This document shows positions 9,649-16,790 of a DNA stretch of 27,718 nt, one piece after another (positions within the stretch are counted from its first letter, which is position 1; each line of letters opens with the position of its first letter). The position numbers and the translations under genes were made by a program. The notes beneath the pieces were generated by a model. It did no database searches. It was not told the DNA's origin and was given only the letters and a program-made list of their open reading frames with translations. The stretch spans positions 1-27,718 of IMG/VR virus record IMGVR_UViG_3300021963_000529, one strand, 5' to 3'. The DNA is from a virus.

Positions 9649-10958
9649 GTGCTCTTAATTTAAAAGGACAGTTTACAATTCAAACATACGGGCCTGATGG
9701 ACTTGAGAAATCTAGGGAGATAATTCCGAATTTCATCACTTCTACCGGGCTTTCTTTTCCGTACTCTATATGTATTGGGGAGTGCTTTAAGCAACTTACT
9801 ATCGGCTCTGGCTCTGCCATTAATACTGTTCTGACGACAGGAATGGACTCTGGAAACAGTGACTACTCGAACCTCACTAATTACGTTTCAGATGCGTGTG
9901 GAAAGATTAACACTGATTCTGGTGTAAAGCTTTTCAGGGCATGGAGAGTTCCGCTTGGAGAGGATGTTGTAACTGATTACCCGCTGTCCATCGCCGAATT
10001 GGGGGTGCATCCTACAGCCTTGGGTTCAAGTTCTAGTGGATACTTGTTTTCAAGAGTGCTCCCCAATACCATAATTGACACTGGTGACTATTCCGTTATT
10101 ACATACAGTCTTAACGTCGCGCTTCCGACGGGAATAAAGTCGTTCTACGGCATAATAAACTCTTCTTTAGTTAATACTACAGACTCTCCCGTTTGTAGGT
10201 ATTGGAATAGAATATCTGGCCGATACTCAGTCATACATCATGGGCTTAATACAATTAGTGTGGATGGGATTCTCAATGAGGAGACATTTAAGTATCCGCT
10301 AGAGCCTTCTAATAGGCAGACCTCCGCACTAAAAGCTTACTTATCTACAGATAATCAACAATTTATAGTAAATGGTTATTCTGGAGGGGCTATCGACACC
10401 ACCTCTTTTCAACCCTATATCCCAGAAGGACTTCCGTTCGGAACAGGATTATGCTCATATCATAGAGAAATCGCAGGAGGACTAGAGACGCGGCTCGTTG
10501 ACATAAGAAAAGATACATTTAAAATCCCATACGATACCGATTTTAGAACAGAGCGAGACTCTACTTCAGAAGTTAAAGTTAATAGTTTAACGACAATTAC
10601 TCCAGACTCTTATATAGCTACGGGCAGAACGCGCTCTTTAGTGAGATTATTTAGCTGGCCGAATGCACAAAATCTATTTGAAGATATAAGCGGAAATCCG
10701 AACAGCATAAAGTCTCTAGTATTAGCTCACTCATTGGGCGGCAGTTATTATCCATATTGCGATGTCATATTTTCTACCTCGGGAGCCTCCGAGTTGAACT
10801 ATAGCGTCAATACAAATAGCCATACGTATAACTCTAGTAGCCTAACTGGTAACTACGCTTTTATTGACCCATACGACAACTTAAGTTTGTCTTTCCGGCT
10901 TTCTTGGGGTTCTGACTGTCCAGATTCCGTTTCTGGATGCCCCGGATACGTGCCATAA
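9645..10958 (+). CDS. Surface/fibre protein B, paralogue of A
   Basis: A 437-residue protein. I place the start at the ATG at 9645, which overlaps the preceding TGA as ATGA, rather than at an in-frame ATG at 9606 that would add 13 residues unlike the paralogue's N-terminus. From Met at 9645 the sequence runs ALNLKGQFTIQTYGPDG, aligning with the start of protein A. Shared motifs are NFIT-x2-GL-x-FP, GECF against PDCF, RAWRVP against RAWNVP, FSRV, HHGL, and an EPS(N/R)R region followed by a y-S-x-DN strand. It is about half the length of A and lacks A's extra C-terminal half. The two probably arose by tandem duplication and may form a heteromeric structure. No catalytic motif is seen. Confidence 0.65.
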   Translation: MSALNLKGQFTIQTYGPDGLEKSREIIPNFITSTGLSFPYSICIGECFKQLTIGSGSAINTVLTTGMDSGNSDYSNLTNYVSDACGKINTDSGVKLFRAWRVPLGEDVVTDYPLSIAELGVHPTALGSSSSGYLFSRVLPNTIIDTGDYSVITYSLNVALPTGIKSFYGIINSSLVNTTDSPVCRYWNRISGRYSVIHHGLNTISVDGILNEETFKYPLEPSNRQTSALKAYLSTDNQQFIVNGYSGGAIDTTSFQPYIPEGLPFGTGLCSYHREIAGGLETRLVDIRKDTFKIPYDTDFRTERDSTSEVKVNSLTTITPDSYIATGRTRSLVRLFSWPNAQNLFEDISGNPNSIKSLVLAHSLGGSYYPYCDVIFSTSGASELNYSVNTNSHTYNSSSLTGNYAFIDPYDNLSLSFRLSWGSDCPDSVSGCPGYVP

Positions 10959-11001
10959 CGAATAATATTCACGAATCATCGCTTTAGATGTAAATAGTTC
11001 T

Positions 11002-12582
11002 ATGGACCTAGATAAAATGCTAAAAATGTCGTTCTGTTCCGTAGTTAAGCCGCTCGTATCGGCAGAAAAAGACAAATATTTAGCACTGGCTTCAAGTGCC
11101 ACGCTAGCCGAGTTTCTCCCAAAGGTTGACTCTGTTGACCTTCTCCCGATTGCTTTCAATGCGTGCGTAGTAGGCAGAGGGAATAAGAATGGAGATATCC
11201 TTGGCTCAGAACAAGCAATCGCATCCTATAAGAATTTCCTGAACAAGCCCATTAATTTTGAACACGATAGAGAAAAAATCGTGGGGGTTCTTCTTACTTC
11301 TGGCTTTACTAAATTTGGAACCAATGAATCCTTGGACGAAGCTCAGGCGGCGGAAATGAAGTCGCCGTATAACATCGTCTTGGGAGGAGTGTTCTGGAGA
11401 ATAGCCGACCCAAAACTCGCTAACATAATCGAAGACTCAAGTGACCCCGAGTCTCTTAACTTTAATTCCGTATCTGCAAGTTGGGAACTAGGTTTTATTA
11501 ATTATAAAATCGCGAAATTGCCACTTGGAGATAAAAATCTAGAAGACGCAGAAGTCATTGATAATGCCGACATGGTGGCGTCTCTTGCGAATGTGCTGAA
11601 AGGCCTCGGAGGAACAGGCTCAGACGGAGAATTCGATTATTACAGAATGCCGATTGGCACTGTCGTTCCCTTGGGTATCGGATTAACAGCTTCTCCTGCG
11701 GCAGAAGTTCGCGGAATTACTACTATGAAAACAAATCAACCAAAAGAAACTATTGCAGAATTCAAGCCATTCGTAAAGAAAGACTCTGGTAGTCCCGACA
11801 ATAAGGGAAACACACCAGATGGGCCTGAAGAAGACGAATCTAAAGAAAAAAAATCTGCTGACGAACCAAAAAAAGAAGCGGATGAAAGTGGCGATGAATC
11901 ATGCCCCGATTGTAAAGAAGGAAAAATGAAAAGCATGAGTGGTAAGAAAGTATGTGCGAAATGTGGAAAGCATGGAGCAACTGAAACTTTAACTTCCCAA
12001 AGCGTAAAATCGTCTGTAATAAAAACTGACACCATGAAAATTACTAAGATTTCCGACATCACCGAAGACAGTCTTAAGCAGCTTACCGCATCTACCATCA
12101 CGGAGTTTATGACTGAGACTGACAAGGCTTGGCAGGCGGCAAAAACCAAGGACGAAGATGCCCTTAAGGCTTTACGGGATGAGGTCGCTACCCTAAAGGC
12201 TTCGGCAGAAACGATTAAGGCGCAACTTGACGCGGTTAACAAAGAGAAAGCTGATGCTGTCGCGCTTGCTTCTTTCAATAAGCACATGACCATGCTGGAC
12301 GAGAAGTTTAGTCTCACTGATGGTGCTCGCAAAGTATTTCTCGAAGACATCAAGGCCGCGAACACCGACGAACTCTTCGCGGCGTGGATGACAAAGATGC
12401 ACGATGTTCTCGTTCCTTTCGCTATCGTCGCAAATGCTCCCGCTACTGGTAAGCAAGTAGTTGTTGATAACGCTCTTGACGCCGCAACTAAAATTACGGC
12501 AGGTATTCCTAACGCAGCCGAGGCCGGTAAAAAAAATAAATGGTCAGAAGTTCTCAAAGCCGGTACTTTTAGTGTAAAATAA
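11002..12582 (+). CDS. Prohead protease fused to scaffold protein
   Basis: A 526-residue protein with three parts. Residues 1-240 resemble prohead maturation serine proteases: NFEHD supplies a candidate catalytic His88, and a VSASWE segment (residues 157-162) supplies the candidate serine. Residues 255-325 are an acidic Lys/Glu/Ser linker with a zinc ribbon of four cysteines (Cys301, Cys304, Cys318, Cys321). Residues 345-526 are Ala/Lys/Glu-rich with a coiled-coil segment (about residues 365-420), typical of scaffolding proteins. Its place just before decoration and major capsid genes fits head assembly, where the scaffold is degraded after assembly. Glycine codons shift from GGA/GGC to GGT near residue 345, suggesting a separately translated scaffold. 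The zinc ribbon is atypical for the family. Confidence 0.78.
   Translation: MDLDKMLKMSFCSVVKPLVSAEKDKYLALASSATLAEFLPKVDSVDLLPIAFNACVVGRGNKNGDILGSEQAIASYKNFLNKPINFEHDREKIVGVLLTSGFTKFGTNESLDEAQAAEMKSPYNIVLGGVFWRIADPKLANIIEDSSDPESLNFNSVSASWELGFINYKIAKLPLGDKNLEDAEVIDNADMVASLANVLKGLGGTGSDGEFDYYRMPIGTVVPLGIGLTASPAAEVRGITTMKTNQPKETIAEFKPFVKKDSGSPDNKGNTPDGPEEDESKEKKSADEPKKEADESGDESCPDCKEGKMKSMSGKKVCAKCGKHGATETLTSQSVKSSVIKTDTMKITKISDITEDSLKQLTASTITEFMTETDKAWQAAKTKDEDALKALRDEVATLKASAETIKAQLDAVNKEKADAVALASFNKHMTMLDEKFSLTDGARKVFLEDIKAANTDELFAAWMTKMHDVLVPFAIVANAPATGKQVVVDNALDAATKITAGIPNAAEAGKKNKWSEVLKAGTFSVK
12034..12582 (+). other. Possible internal translation start for free scaffold
   Basis: An in-frame ATG at 12034 (Met345 of the fusion) begins MKITKISDITEDSLKQL, which reads like a natural N-terminus, and would yield a 182-residue scaffold without the protease. 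All five glycines downstream use GGT, like the major capsid protein, while GGA and GGC dominate upstream. Nested scaffolds made from internal starts are known in other phages (lambda C/Nu3). No strong Shine-Dalgarno sequence precedes it, but most starts here lack one. Confidence 0.35.
12571..12577 (+). promoter_or_regulatory. AGTGTAA leader motif
   Basis: AGTGTAA preceded by TTTT, 41 bases before the decoration protein start at 12619. It lies within the last codons of the protease/scaffold gene. It would be suitably placed to drive the two highly expressed capsid genes. Confidence 0.35.
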
Positions 12583-12618
12583 ATAAACCGACAAATAAAG
12601 ATTTAAAAACATAAATAT

Positions 12619-13161
12619 ATGCCTACCCTAAACCCATATCGTAACTACAACGAAAAAGACGTTATTAATCTTTACGCGTTTTCTGGAGCGCTCCCTGTAA
12701 ACAAGGGGACGTTGGTCCAAATTCAAGGTTCGGGATTCGTTCCGTCACAGGATGTGTTAGAAATGGTCGGCTCTCCCGGCGCATCGTATGCTAATACTGT
12801 TTCGCAGCGTTATGGCGTTACTCCTAAAGTTTCGATTTGCGGTACTGGAAGCGCGACCCCGCTCGGCATTACGCTCCTTGACATTAAGGAGACGGACGAA
12901 AATGGCGAACTATTGAAATTCAATCCTCGCAAAGCCGCCGAACTCGAAGCAGTAATCTCTGGACAAGCCGTTCCGATTGTTCGTAAGGGCGTCTTCCACT
13001 ACTCCGGTATCACCGGGACTCCTACTGCTGGAGGCAAGCTATATGTCGGAGTCAACGGAACGATTGACTGTCTCGCTCAAATCGCGTCGGCTCAGGTTGG
13101 TATCGCCCTCGGTGCGAAAGACGCTTCTGGCTTTACGGTTGTCCTTATTGACATCGCCTAA
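12619..13161 (+). CDS. Capsid decoration (head-stabilising) protein
   Basis: A 180-residue small beta-rich protein directly upstream of the major capsid gene. The pattern of NKGTLVQIQGSG near the N-terminus, and TAGGKLYVGVNGTID followed by a Val-Gly-Ile-Ala-Leu strand (residues 140-165), resembles capsid cement proteins of the DUF2190 type, which trimerise on the outside of the head. Codon use is strongly biased: its arginines are CGT or CGC, as in the major capsid protein, consistent with high expression. The leader is A/T-rich with an A-rich stretch and no Shine-Dalgarno sequence. Position and codon bias make a major virion component nearly certain; decoration is the best specific role. Confidence 0.75.
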   Translation: MPTLNPYRNYNEKDVINLYAFSGALPVNKGTLVQIQGSGFVPSQDVLEMVGSPGASYANTVSQRYGVTPKVSICGTGSATPLGITLLDIKETDENGELLKFNPRKAAELEAVISGQAVPIVRKGVFHYSGITGTPTAGGKLYVGVNGTIDCLAQIASAQVGIALGAKDASGFTVVLIDIA

Positions 13162-13203
13162 ACTAACAACATCAATTTAAGAAAAATTTAAAAAACCAAT
13201 AAC

Positions 13204-14376
13204 ATGAAAACACGTTTCACACTTGACGGGACCGCAGAACAGAACGAACTTGTTCGCGCAATTGGCTCGAAGAACGTTCAGGTTTCGATTGAAGCCCAGC
13301 AGGCGTTAGCCGCTGCCGCAGGTCCGGTAATCCAAAAACTCCTTTTAACCAAAGGTACGGTTTCCGCGATTTATACCGATATGCCATACAACGAAGACGA
13401 CGCGCCATCGTTTCCGCTCGATTTGTACTACGGTACTGCCGATGGACTCATTACGGTTTACTCGCAGAGCAGCAACGGCGGTCTGGCGTCTAGTCAGATT
13501 ACTGGTAACAGTGAGATGAAGTTTATGACTTATACGCTCGATAGCGCGGTGTCGTTCAATAAGCGTTATGCCCGTAAGTCTCGTCTTGACGTTATTGGTG
13601 GAGCGATTGAGCACATCATCAACGAAGTTCTTATCCTTCAGGAAAAGATGGGATGGAGCGTTATCCTTAAGGCTGGTGCGGAAGCGTCTACGACCCCGAA
13701 GGGTGGTTCGGCACTTAAACACATTATTCGCGCTGCGACTGCTGGTGTGTTCGGCGTAGACGACTTGAGCAGCTTGATTACTCGTCACGTCCGTTTGAAT
13801 GAGTCTTACTCCGGTAACACGCCTGAAGGTGTTTACTCGAACGGCCCTACTGACCTTTATGTCTCGCCGGAAATTAAGGCACAGATTCGTGCGTTTGCCT
13901 ACAATCCGATGAATACCCGCGCTGGCGTTCTAAGCGGAACGAGTGGTTCTGGTTATACGTCGTCCGTAGTTGCTCTTCCTGAAGCGATGCGTGAAGAAAT
14001 TTATCGCAACGCAGGTATGCAGAATATCTTCGGTGTTAATATCGTCCAGTTGGTTGAATTTGGTATCGGTAAGAAATATAATACCCTGTTCGACTACTAC
14101 GCAAACCTCGGTTCCTACACCTACACGACGGGTGCGGGTACTGGCAGCGCGGCGTTCGCTGGTGCGACGACCGAAATCGCCTTGGCGATTGACAATAGTC
14201 GCGGTGCATATCTTCGCCCTATCGCTCGCGGAACAGAGAATGGTGGTTCGACCTTCACTCTCCTTCCTGACGACCAGTGGAACTTGGCCCGTTTGGACAA
14301 GGCTGGATTCTTTGGCAGTCTTGAAGAAGGCCGCGTCTGTCTCGACTCTCGCAGCACGTCGGGACTCATAGTCTAA
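13204..14376 (+). CDS. Major capsid protein, HK97-fold type
   Basis: A 390-residue protein that builds the icosahedral shell. The order (protease/scaffold, decoration, this gene, terminator) is the standard head module. Features consistent with the HK97 fold are an N-terminal helical arm (residues 10-50), a mixed core with a long spine-like helix around SRLDVIGGAIEHIINEVL, a segment PTDLYVSPEIKAQIRAFAY typical of the A-domain region, and a late GVNIVQL strand. All 18 arginine codons I count are CGT or CGC with no AGA/AGG, and glycine is mainly GGT. This is the strongest codon bias in the window and marks the most highly expressed gene. The start at 13204 follows an A/T-rich leader without a Shine-Dalgarno sequence. 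The TAA stop lies 25 bases before a strong terminator. Confidence 0.88.
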   Translation: MKTRFTLDGTAEQNELVRAIGSKNVQVSIEAQQALAAAAGPVIQKLLLTKGTVSAIYTDMPYNEDDAPSFPLDLYYGTADGLITVYSQSSNGGLASSQITGNSEMKFMTYTLDSAVSFNKRYARKSRLDVIGGAIEHIINEVLILQEKMGWSVILKAGAEASTTPKGGSALKHIIRAATAGVFGVDDLSSLITRHVRLNESYSGNTPEGVYSNGPTDLYVSPEIKAQIRAFAYNPMNTRAGVLSGTSGSGYTSSVVALPEAMREEIYRNAGMQNIFGVNIVQLVEFGIGKKYNTLFDYYANLGSYTYTTGAGTGSAAFAGATTEIALAIDNSRGAYLRPIARGTENGGSTFTLLPDDQWNLARLDKAGFFGSLEEGRVCLDSRSTSGLIV

Positions 14377-14401
14377 GACCCCTGTCATTTCCGGTTTCAA
14401 C

Positions 14402-14425
14402 AAGCCCGCATACGCGGGCTTTTTT
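14402..14425 (+). terminator. Rho-independent terminator after major capsid gene
   Basis: A perfect 8-bp stem (AAGCCCGC paired with GCGGGCTT) with an ATAC tetraloop, followed by a T tract (14420-14425). It ends the head transcript just after the major capsid stop codon. Confidence 0.93.
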
Positions 14426-14434
14426 GTGTTTAAG

Positions 14435-14440
14435 TATAAT
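14435..14440 (+). promoter_or_regulatory. Possible promoter -10 element (TATAAT)
   Basis: A TATAAT hexamer sits ten bases after the terminator and 39 bases before the ATG at 14480. A new promoter is expected here if the small gene is not served by readthrough. No convincing -35 box is visible because the terminator occupies that position. Confidence 0.3.
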
Positions 14441-14479
14441 AAGTATCAAATCTATTCCCGCATCTCGTATTATAGTAAT

Positions 14480-14824
14480 ATGGCCAAAAAACTAAAACCC
14501 GCGCTAATTGAAATTAACGGCAGAGCAGATACAAAAACGGTCTTTACTACGCTAGACCAAGTTTGGGGAAAGGACATCTCGGAAAGATACGGTACCCTAG
14601 ATGAATCTGTATATAGAACCAAGCTAGACGAAATGGGACGCACAGAACTATGGCAGCACTGCACAAAGATAGGTCTTCCCCCTCACGACAATATCGGCGG
14701 ATTAAAGAAAAAACTTCTTGCTACTTTTCGGCAGTATCTTTCTGAGCACTCTGCTGGACAGGTTAAGCAGCAGACTCCAGATTCAGATATCCCTGACCAT
14801 ATAAGAAAGATTATCCAGAACTAG
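14480..14824 (+). CDS. Small SAP-like helical protein
   Basis: A 114-residue protein. The open frame extends upstream to a GTG at 14426 at the foot of the terminator, but the ATG at 14480 (MAKKLKPALIEINGR) gives a natural N-terminus after a leader. Residues about 55-85 (MGRTELWQHCTKIGL followed by GGLKKKLLATFRQYL) have the spacing of a SAP-type helix-extension-helix motif, usually used to bind DNA. The C-terminal 25 residues look disordered (Gln/Asp/Pro-rich). It lies between the capsid terminator and a fibre gene, so a minor head or DNA-associated role is possible. The SAP resemblance is moderate and the function is otherwise unknown. Confidence 0.6.
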   Translation: MAKKLKPALIEINGRADTKTVFTTLDQVWGKDISERYGTLDESVYRTKLDEMGRTELWQHCTKIGLPPHDNIGGLKKKLLATFRQYLSEHSAGQVKQQTPDSDIPDHIRKIIQN

Positions 14825-14830
14825 GTGTAA
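14824..14830 (+). promoter_or_regulatory. GGTGTAA leader motif variant
   Basis: GGTGTAA preceded by ACTA, 23 bases before the fibre start at 14854. It is a one-base variant of the AGTGTAA motif and partly overlaps the preceding TAG stop. It is followed at once by the hairpin at 14835-14852. Confidence 0.3.
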
Positions 14831-14834
14831 TAAG

Positions 14835-14852
14835 AGTTACCTTTTGGTAACT
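14835..14852 (+). promoter_or_regulatory. Hairpin abutting the fibre start codon
   Basis: AGTTACC and GGTAACT form a perfect 7-bp stem with a TTTT loop, and one base separates the stem from the ATG at 14854. It occupies the place of the ribosome binding site, so it could limit or regulate translation of the repeat fibre. It could also be a protein-binding operator, being an exact inverted repeat. There is no following T tract, so it is not a standard terminator. Confidence 0.45.
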
Positions 14853-14853
14853 T

Positions 14854-16788
14854 ATGACGAGCAAAAGCCTAATACAGCTTCCTCAAGTACGTAGAGCTGA
14901 ATTTTCTGGCTACGTTCTTGAAATTGTTGAGCCGTTATTGGCTCTCGCCACTGGTAGCGGTCTGGCGGTTAATGGCTCAAATGGCCAATTACAACTAAAG
15001 TCTGGCTCGTCTTTATATGGCTCCAGCCTTGGTGATTATGGGGGAAAAATAGGATACGGCACGTCCGTCCCAACTTATGATTTTCACATCTCAGGCAAAA
15101 ACCTAGGAGTAAATGGGACTGGTTTCTTTAATTCGTTATATATAGCAGATTCTTACGTAGCTACAGAATACGTTTTGGGCGTTACTGGGGAGTATTTAAG
15201 TAGTTTAATCTCTACACAGAGCGGTTACTCTTCCTCAACTTATTATCCACGGACAAACCCTTCTGGATATGTACAGTCCTCTGCTACCGGAGGCTTAGTC
15301 TCTTCTTTTCAGACAGGAGTGTTCGCTACAACTGGTTACGTAGAAAACTTATATTACCCACGAACCAACCCTAGTGGATACATCACAGGAGTTGATGCTG
15401 GAAATTTTATCACTACAGGTCAGACCGGGGTTTTCGCTTCGACTGGTTGGATTAATTCTTTTTATTACCCGCGCACGAATCCAAGTGGATATATTGACGC
15501 CACCCGAACAGGCTCGTTTCAGCCAAGCGGAAACTATGTCCTTTCTAGTCAAACTGGCAATTTTGCAACAGTGAGTTACACGGATAGTACTTATTATCCA
15601 CTGGCTAACCCTAGTGGATATATTACAGGGGTTAATACTGGGAATTTCGTAACAACTGGACAAACTGGAACTTTCGCATCAACAGGGTGGACTGATTCCT
15701 TCTACTATCCTAGGACAAACCCAAGCGGGTATTTACTAAGTTCAAATACTGGAGATTTTATCACTTCCAGTATGACGGGCCAATTTGTCAATGACGCGGA
15801 ATTGGCGGTCGTCGTTTTGGCCGTGGGAGACTTGTATGACTCAAGGGTCGCCCATTCAGAAACGGGAGTTCTTCTGAACCGGTCAGAAACCGGCGTATTC
15901 TACCCAGTTTTAAACCCTAGCGGCTATATTTCCACCGGAAATGCCGATGCACGATACGCGCTTCAGAGCGCGACAGGCGTTCTTCTGAACCGCAGTGAGA
16001 CGGGAGTTTTCTACCCGCTCACGAACCCTAGCGGCTATATTTCCACAGGAGATGCCGATGCACGATACGCGCTTCAGAGCGCGACAGGAGTTCTTCTGAA
16101 CCGGTCAGAAACCGGCGTGTTCTACCCGGTTCTAAACCCTAGCGGCTATATTTCCACAGGAGATGCCGATGCACGATACGCGCTTCAGAGCGCGACAGGA
16201 GTTCTTCTGAACCGGTCAGAAACCGGCGTGTTCTACCCGGTTCTAAACCCTGGCGGCTATATTTCCACCGGAAATGCCGATGCACGATACGCGCTTCAGA
16301 GCGCGACAGGAGTTCTTCTGAACCGGTCAGAAACCGGCGTGTTCTACCCGGTTCTAAACCCTAGCGGCTATATTTCCACCGGAAATGCCGATGCACGATA
16401 CGCGCTTCAGAGCGCGACAGGAGTTCTTCTGAACCGGTCAGAAACCGGCGTGTTCTACCCGGTTCTAAACCCTAGCGGCTATATTTCCACCGGAAATGCC
16501 GATGCACGATACGCGCTTCAGAGCGCGACAGGAGTTCTTTTGAACCGGTCAGAAACCGGCGTGTTCGTAAATTACTGGAGTCTGTCAAGCTCAGTAGTCT
16601 CACCTGTCTCTGGCAATGCTATATCTGGAAACACGGGGTATTTTCAGATACCAGTATTCCGCCCGACGGGAGTACCAACTACGACCGGAAGCTACGGCCT
16701 TTCTGGACAGCTTGCATGGGACAGTAATTATTTATACTTGTGTGTATCTGATAGTATGTGGAAGAGGACAGTTTTGAGTGATTTTTAA
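14854..16788 (+). CDS. Repeat-containing tail fibre
   Basis: A 644-residue fibre. The N-terminus (SLIQLPQVRRAEFSGYVL) matches that of the collagen-like fibre at 1599, implying the same docking partner. The next part resembles fibre head regions (DFHISGKNLGVNGTGFFN). Residues about 125-320 hold degenerate repeats centred on YPRTNPSGYI with TGQTGVFASTG spacers. Residues about 336-571 hold seven 37-residue repeats with the core LLNRSETGVFYP, NPSGYISTG and DARYALQSATG. The C-terminus (residues 590-644) has the fibre-end pattern GQLAWDSNYLYLCVSDSMW. The repeats likely form an elongated trimeric beta shaft. It starts just after a hairpin and ends two bases before the next fibre gene, implying co-translation. 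The fibre call is strong; the receptor is unknown. Confidence 0.85.
   Translation: MTSKSLIQLPQVRRAEFSGYVLEIVEPLLALATGSGLAVNGSNGQLQLKSGSSLYGSSLGDYGGKIGYGTSVPTYDFHISGKNLGVNGTGFFNSLYIADSYVATEYVLGVTGEYLSSLISTQSGYSSSTYYPRTNPSGYVQSSATGGLVSSFQTGVFATTGYVENLYYPRTNPSGYITGVDAGNFITTGQTGVFASTGWINSFYYPRTNPSGYIDATRTGSFQPSGNYVLSSQTGNFATVSYTDSTYYPLANPSGYITGVNTGNFVTTGQTGTFASTGWTDSFYYPRTNPSGYLLSSNTGDFITSSMTGQFVNDAELAVVVLAVGDLYDSRVAHSETGVLLNRSETGVFYPVLNPSGYISTGNADARYALQSATGVLLNRSETGVFYPLTNPSGYISTGDADARYALQSATGVLLNRSETGVFYPVLNPSGYISTGDADARYALQSATGVLLNRSETGVFYPVLNPGGYISTGNADARYALQSATGVLLNRSETGVFYPVLNPSGYISTGNADARYALQSATGVLLNRSETGVFYPVLNPSGYISTGNADARYALQSATGVLLNRSETGVFVNYWSLSSSVVSPVSGNAISGNTGYFQIPVFRPTGVPTTTGSYGLSGQLAWDSNYLYLCVSDSMWKRTVLSDF
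15859..16566 (+). repeat. Seven tandem 111-bp coding repeats
   Basis: Units begin near 15859 and then at 15970, 16081, 16192, 16303, 16414 and 16525 (the last one truncated), a constant 111-bp period encoding 37 residues. The units from 16081 onward are almost identical at the DNA level, including synonymous positions. The first two units differ more (CGCAGTGAGACGGGAG replaces CGGTCAGAAACCGGCG in the second). This points to recent expansion or homogenisation and makes copy number likely to vary. Confidence 0.95.
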
Positions 16789-16790
16789 CT

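Noticed and set aside
11736-12557. Long minus-strand open frame (273 codons)
   Set aside because: It lies wholly opposite the Lys/Glu/Ala-rich protease-scaffold gene, whose composition opens the reverse frame. The predicted protein is low-complexity Ser/Ala/Leu, with no leader.
13345-14403. Several antisense open frames opposite the major capsid gene
   Set aside because: They mirror the strong codon bias of the capsid gene and give Arg/Thr/Ser-rich proteins without recognisable features.
14426-14479. GTG start for the SAP-like protein
   Set aside because: It is in the T-tract of the terminator, so it would not lie on a transcript with a leader. The ATG at 14480 gives a natural N-terminus.
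15859-16566. Repeat array as a CRISPR
   Set aside because: The repeats are contiguous, 111 bp long and in frame inside a fibre gene, with no variable spacers and no cas genes.
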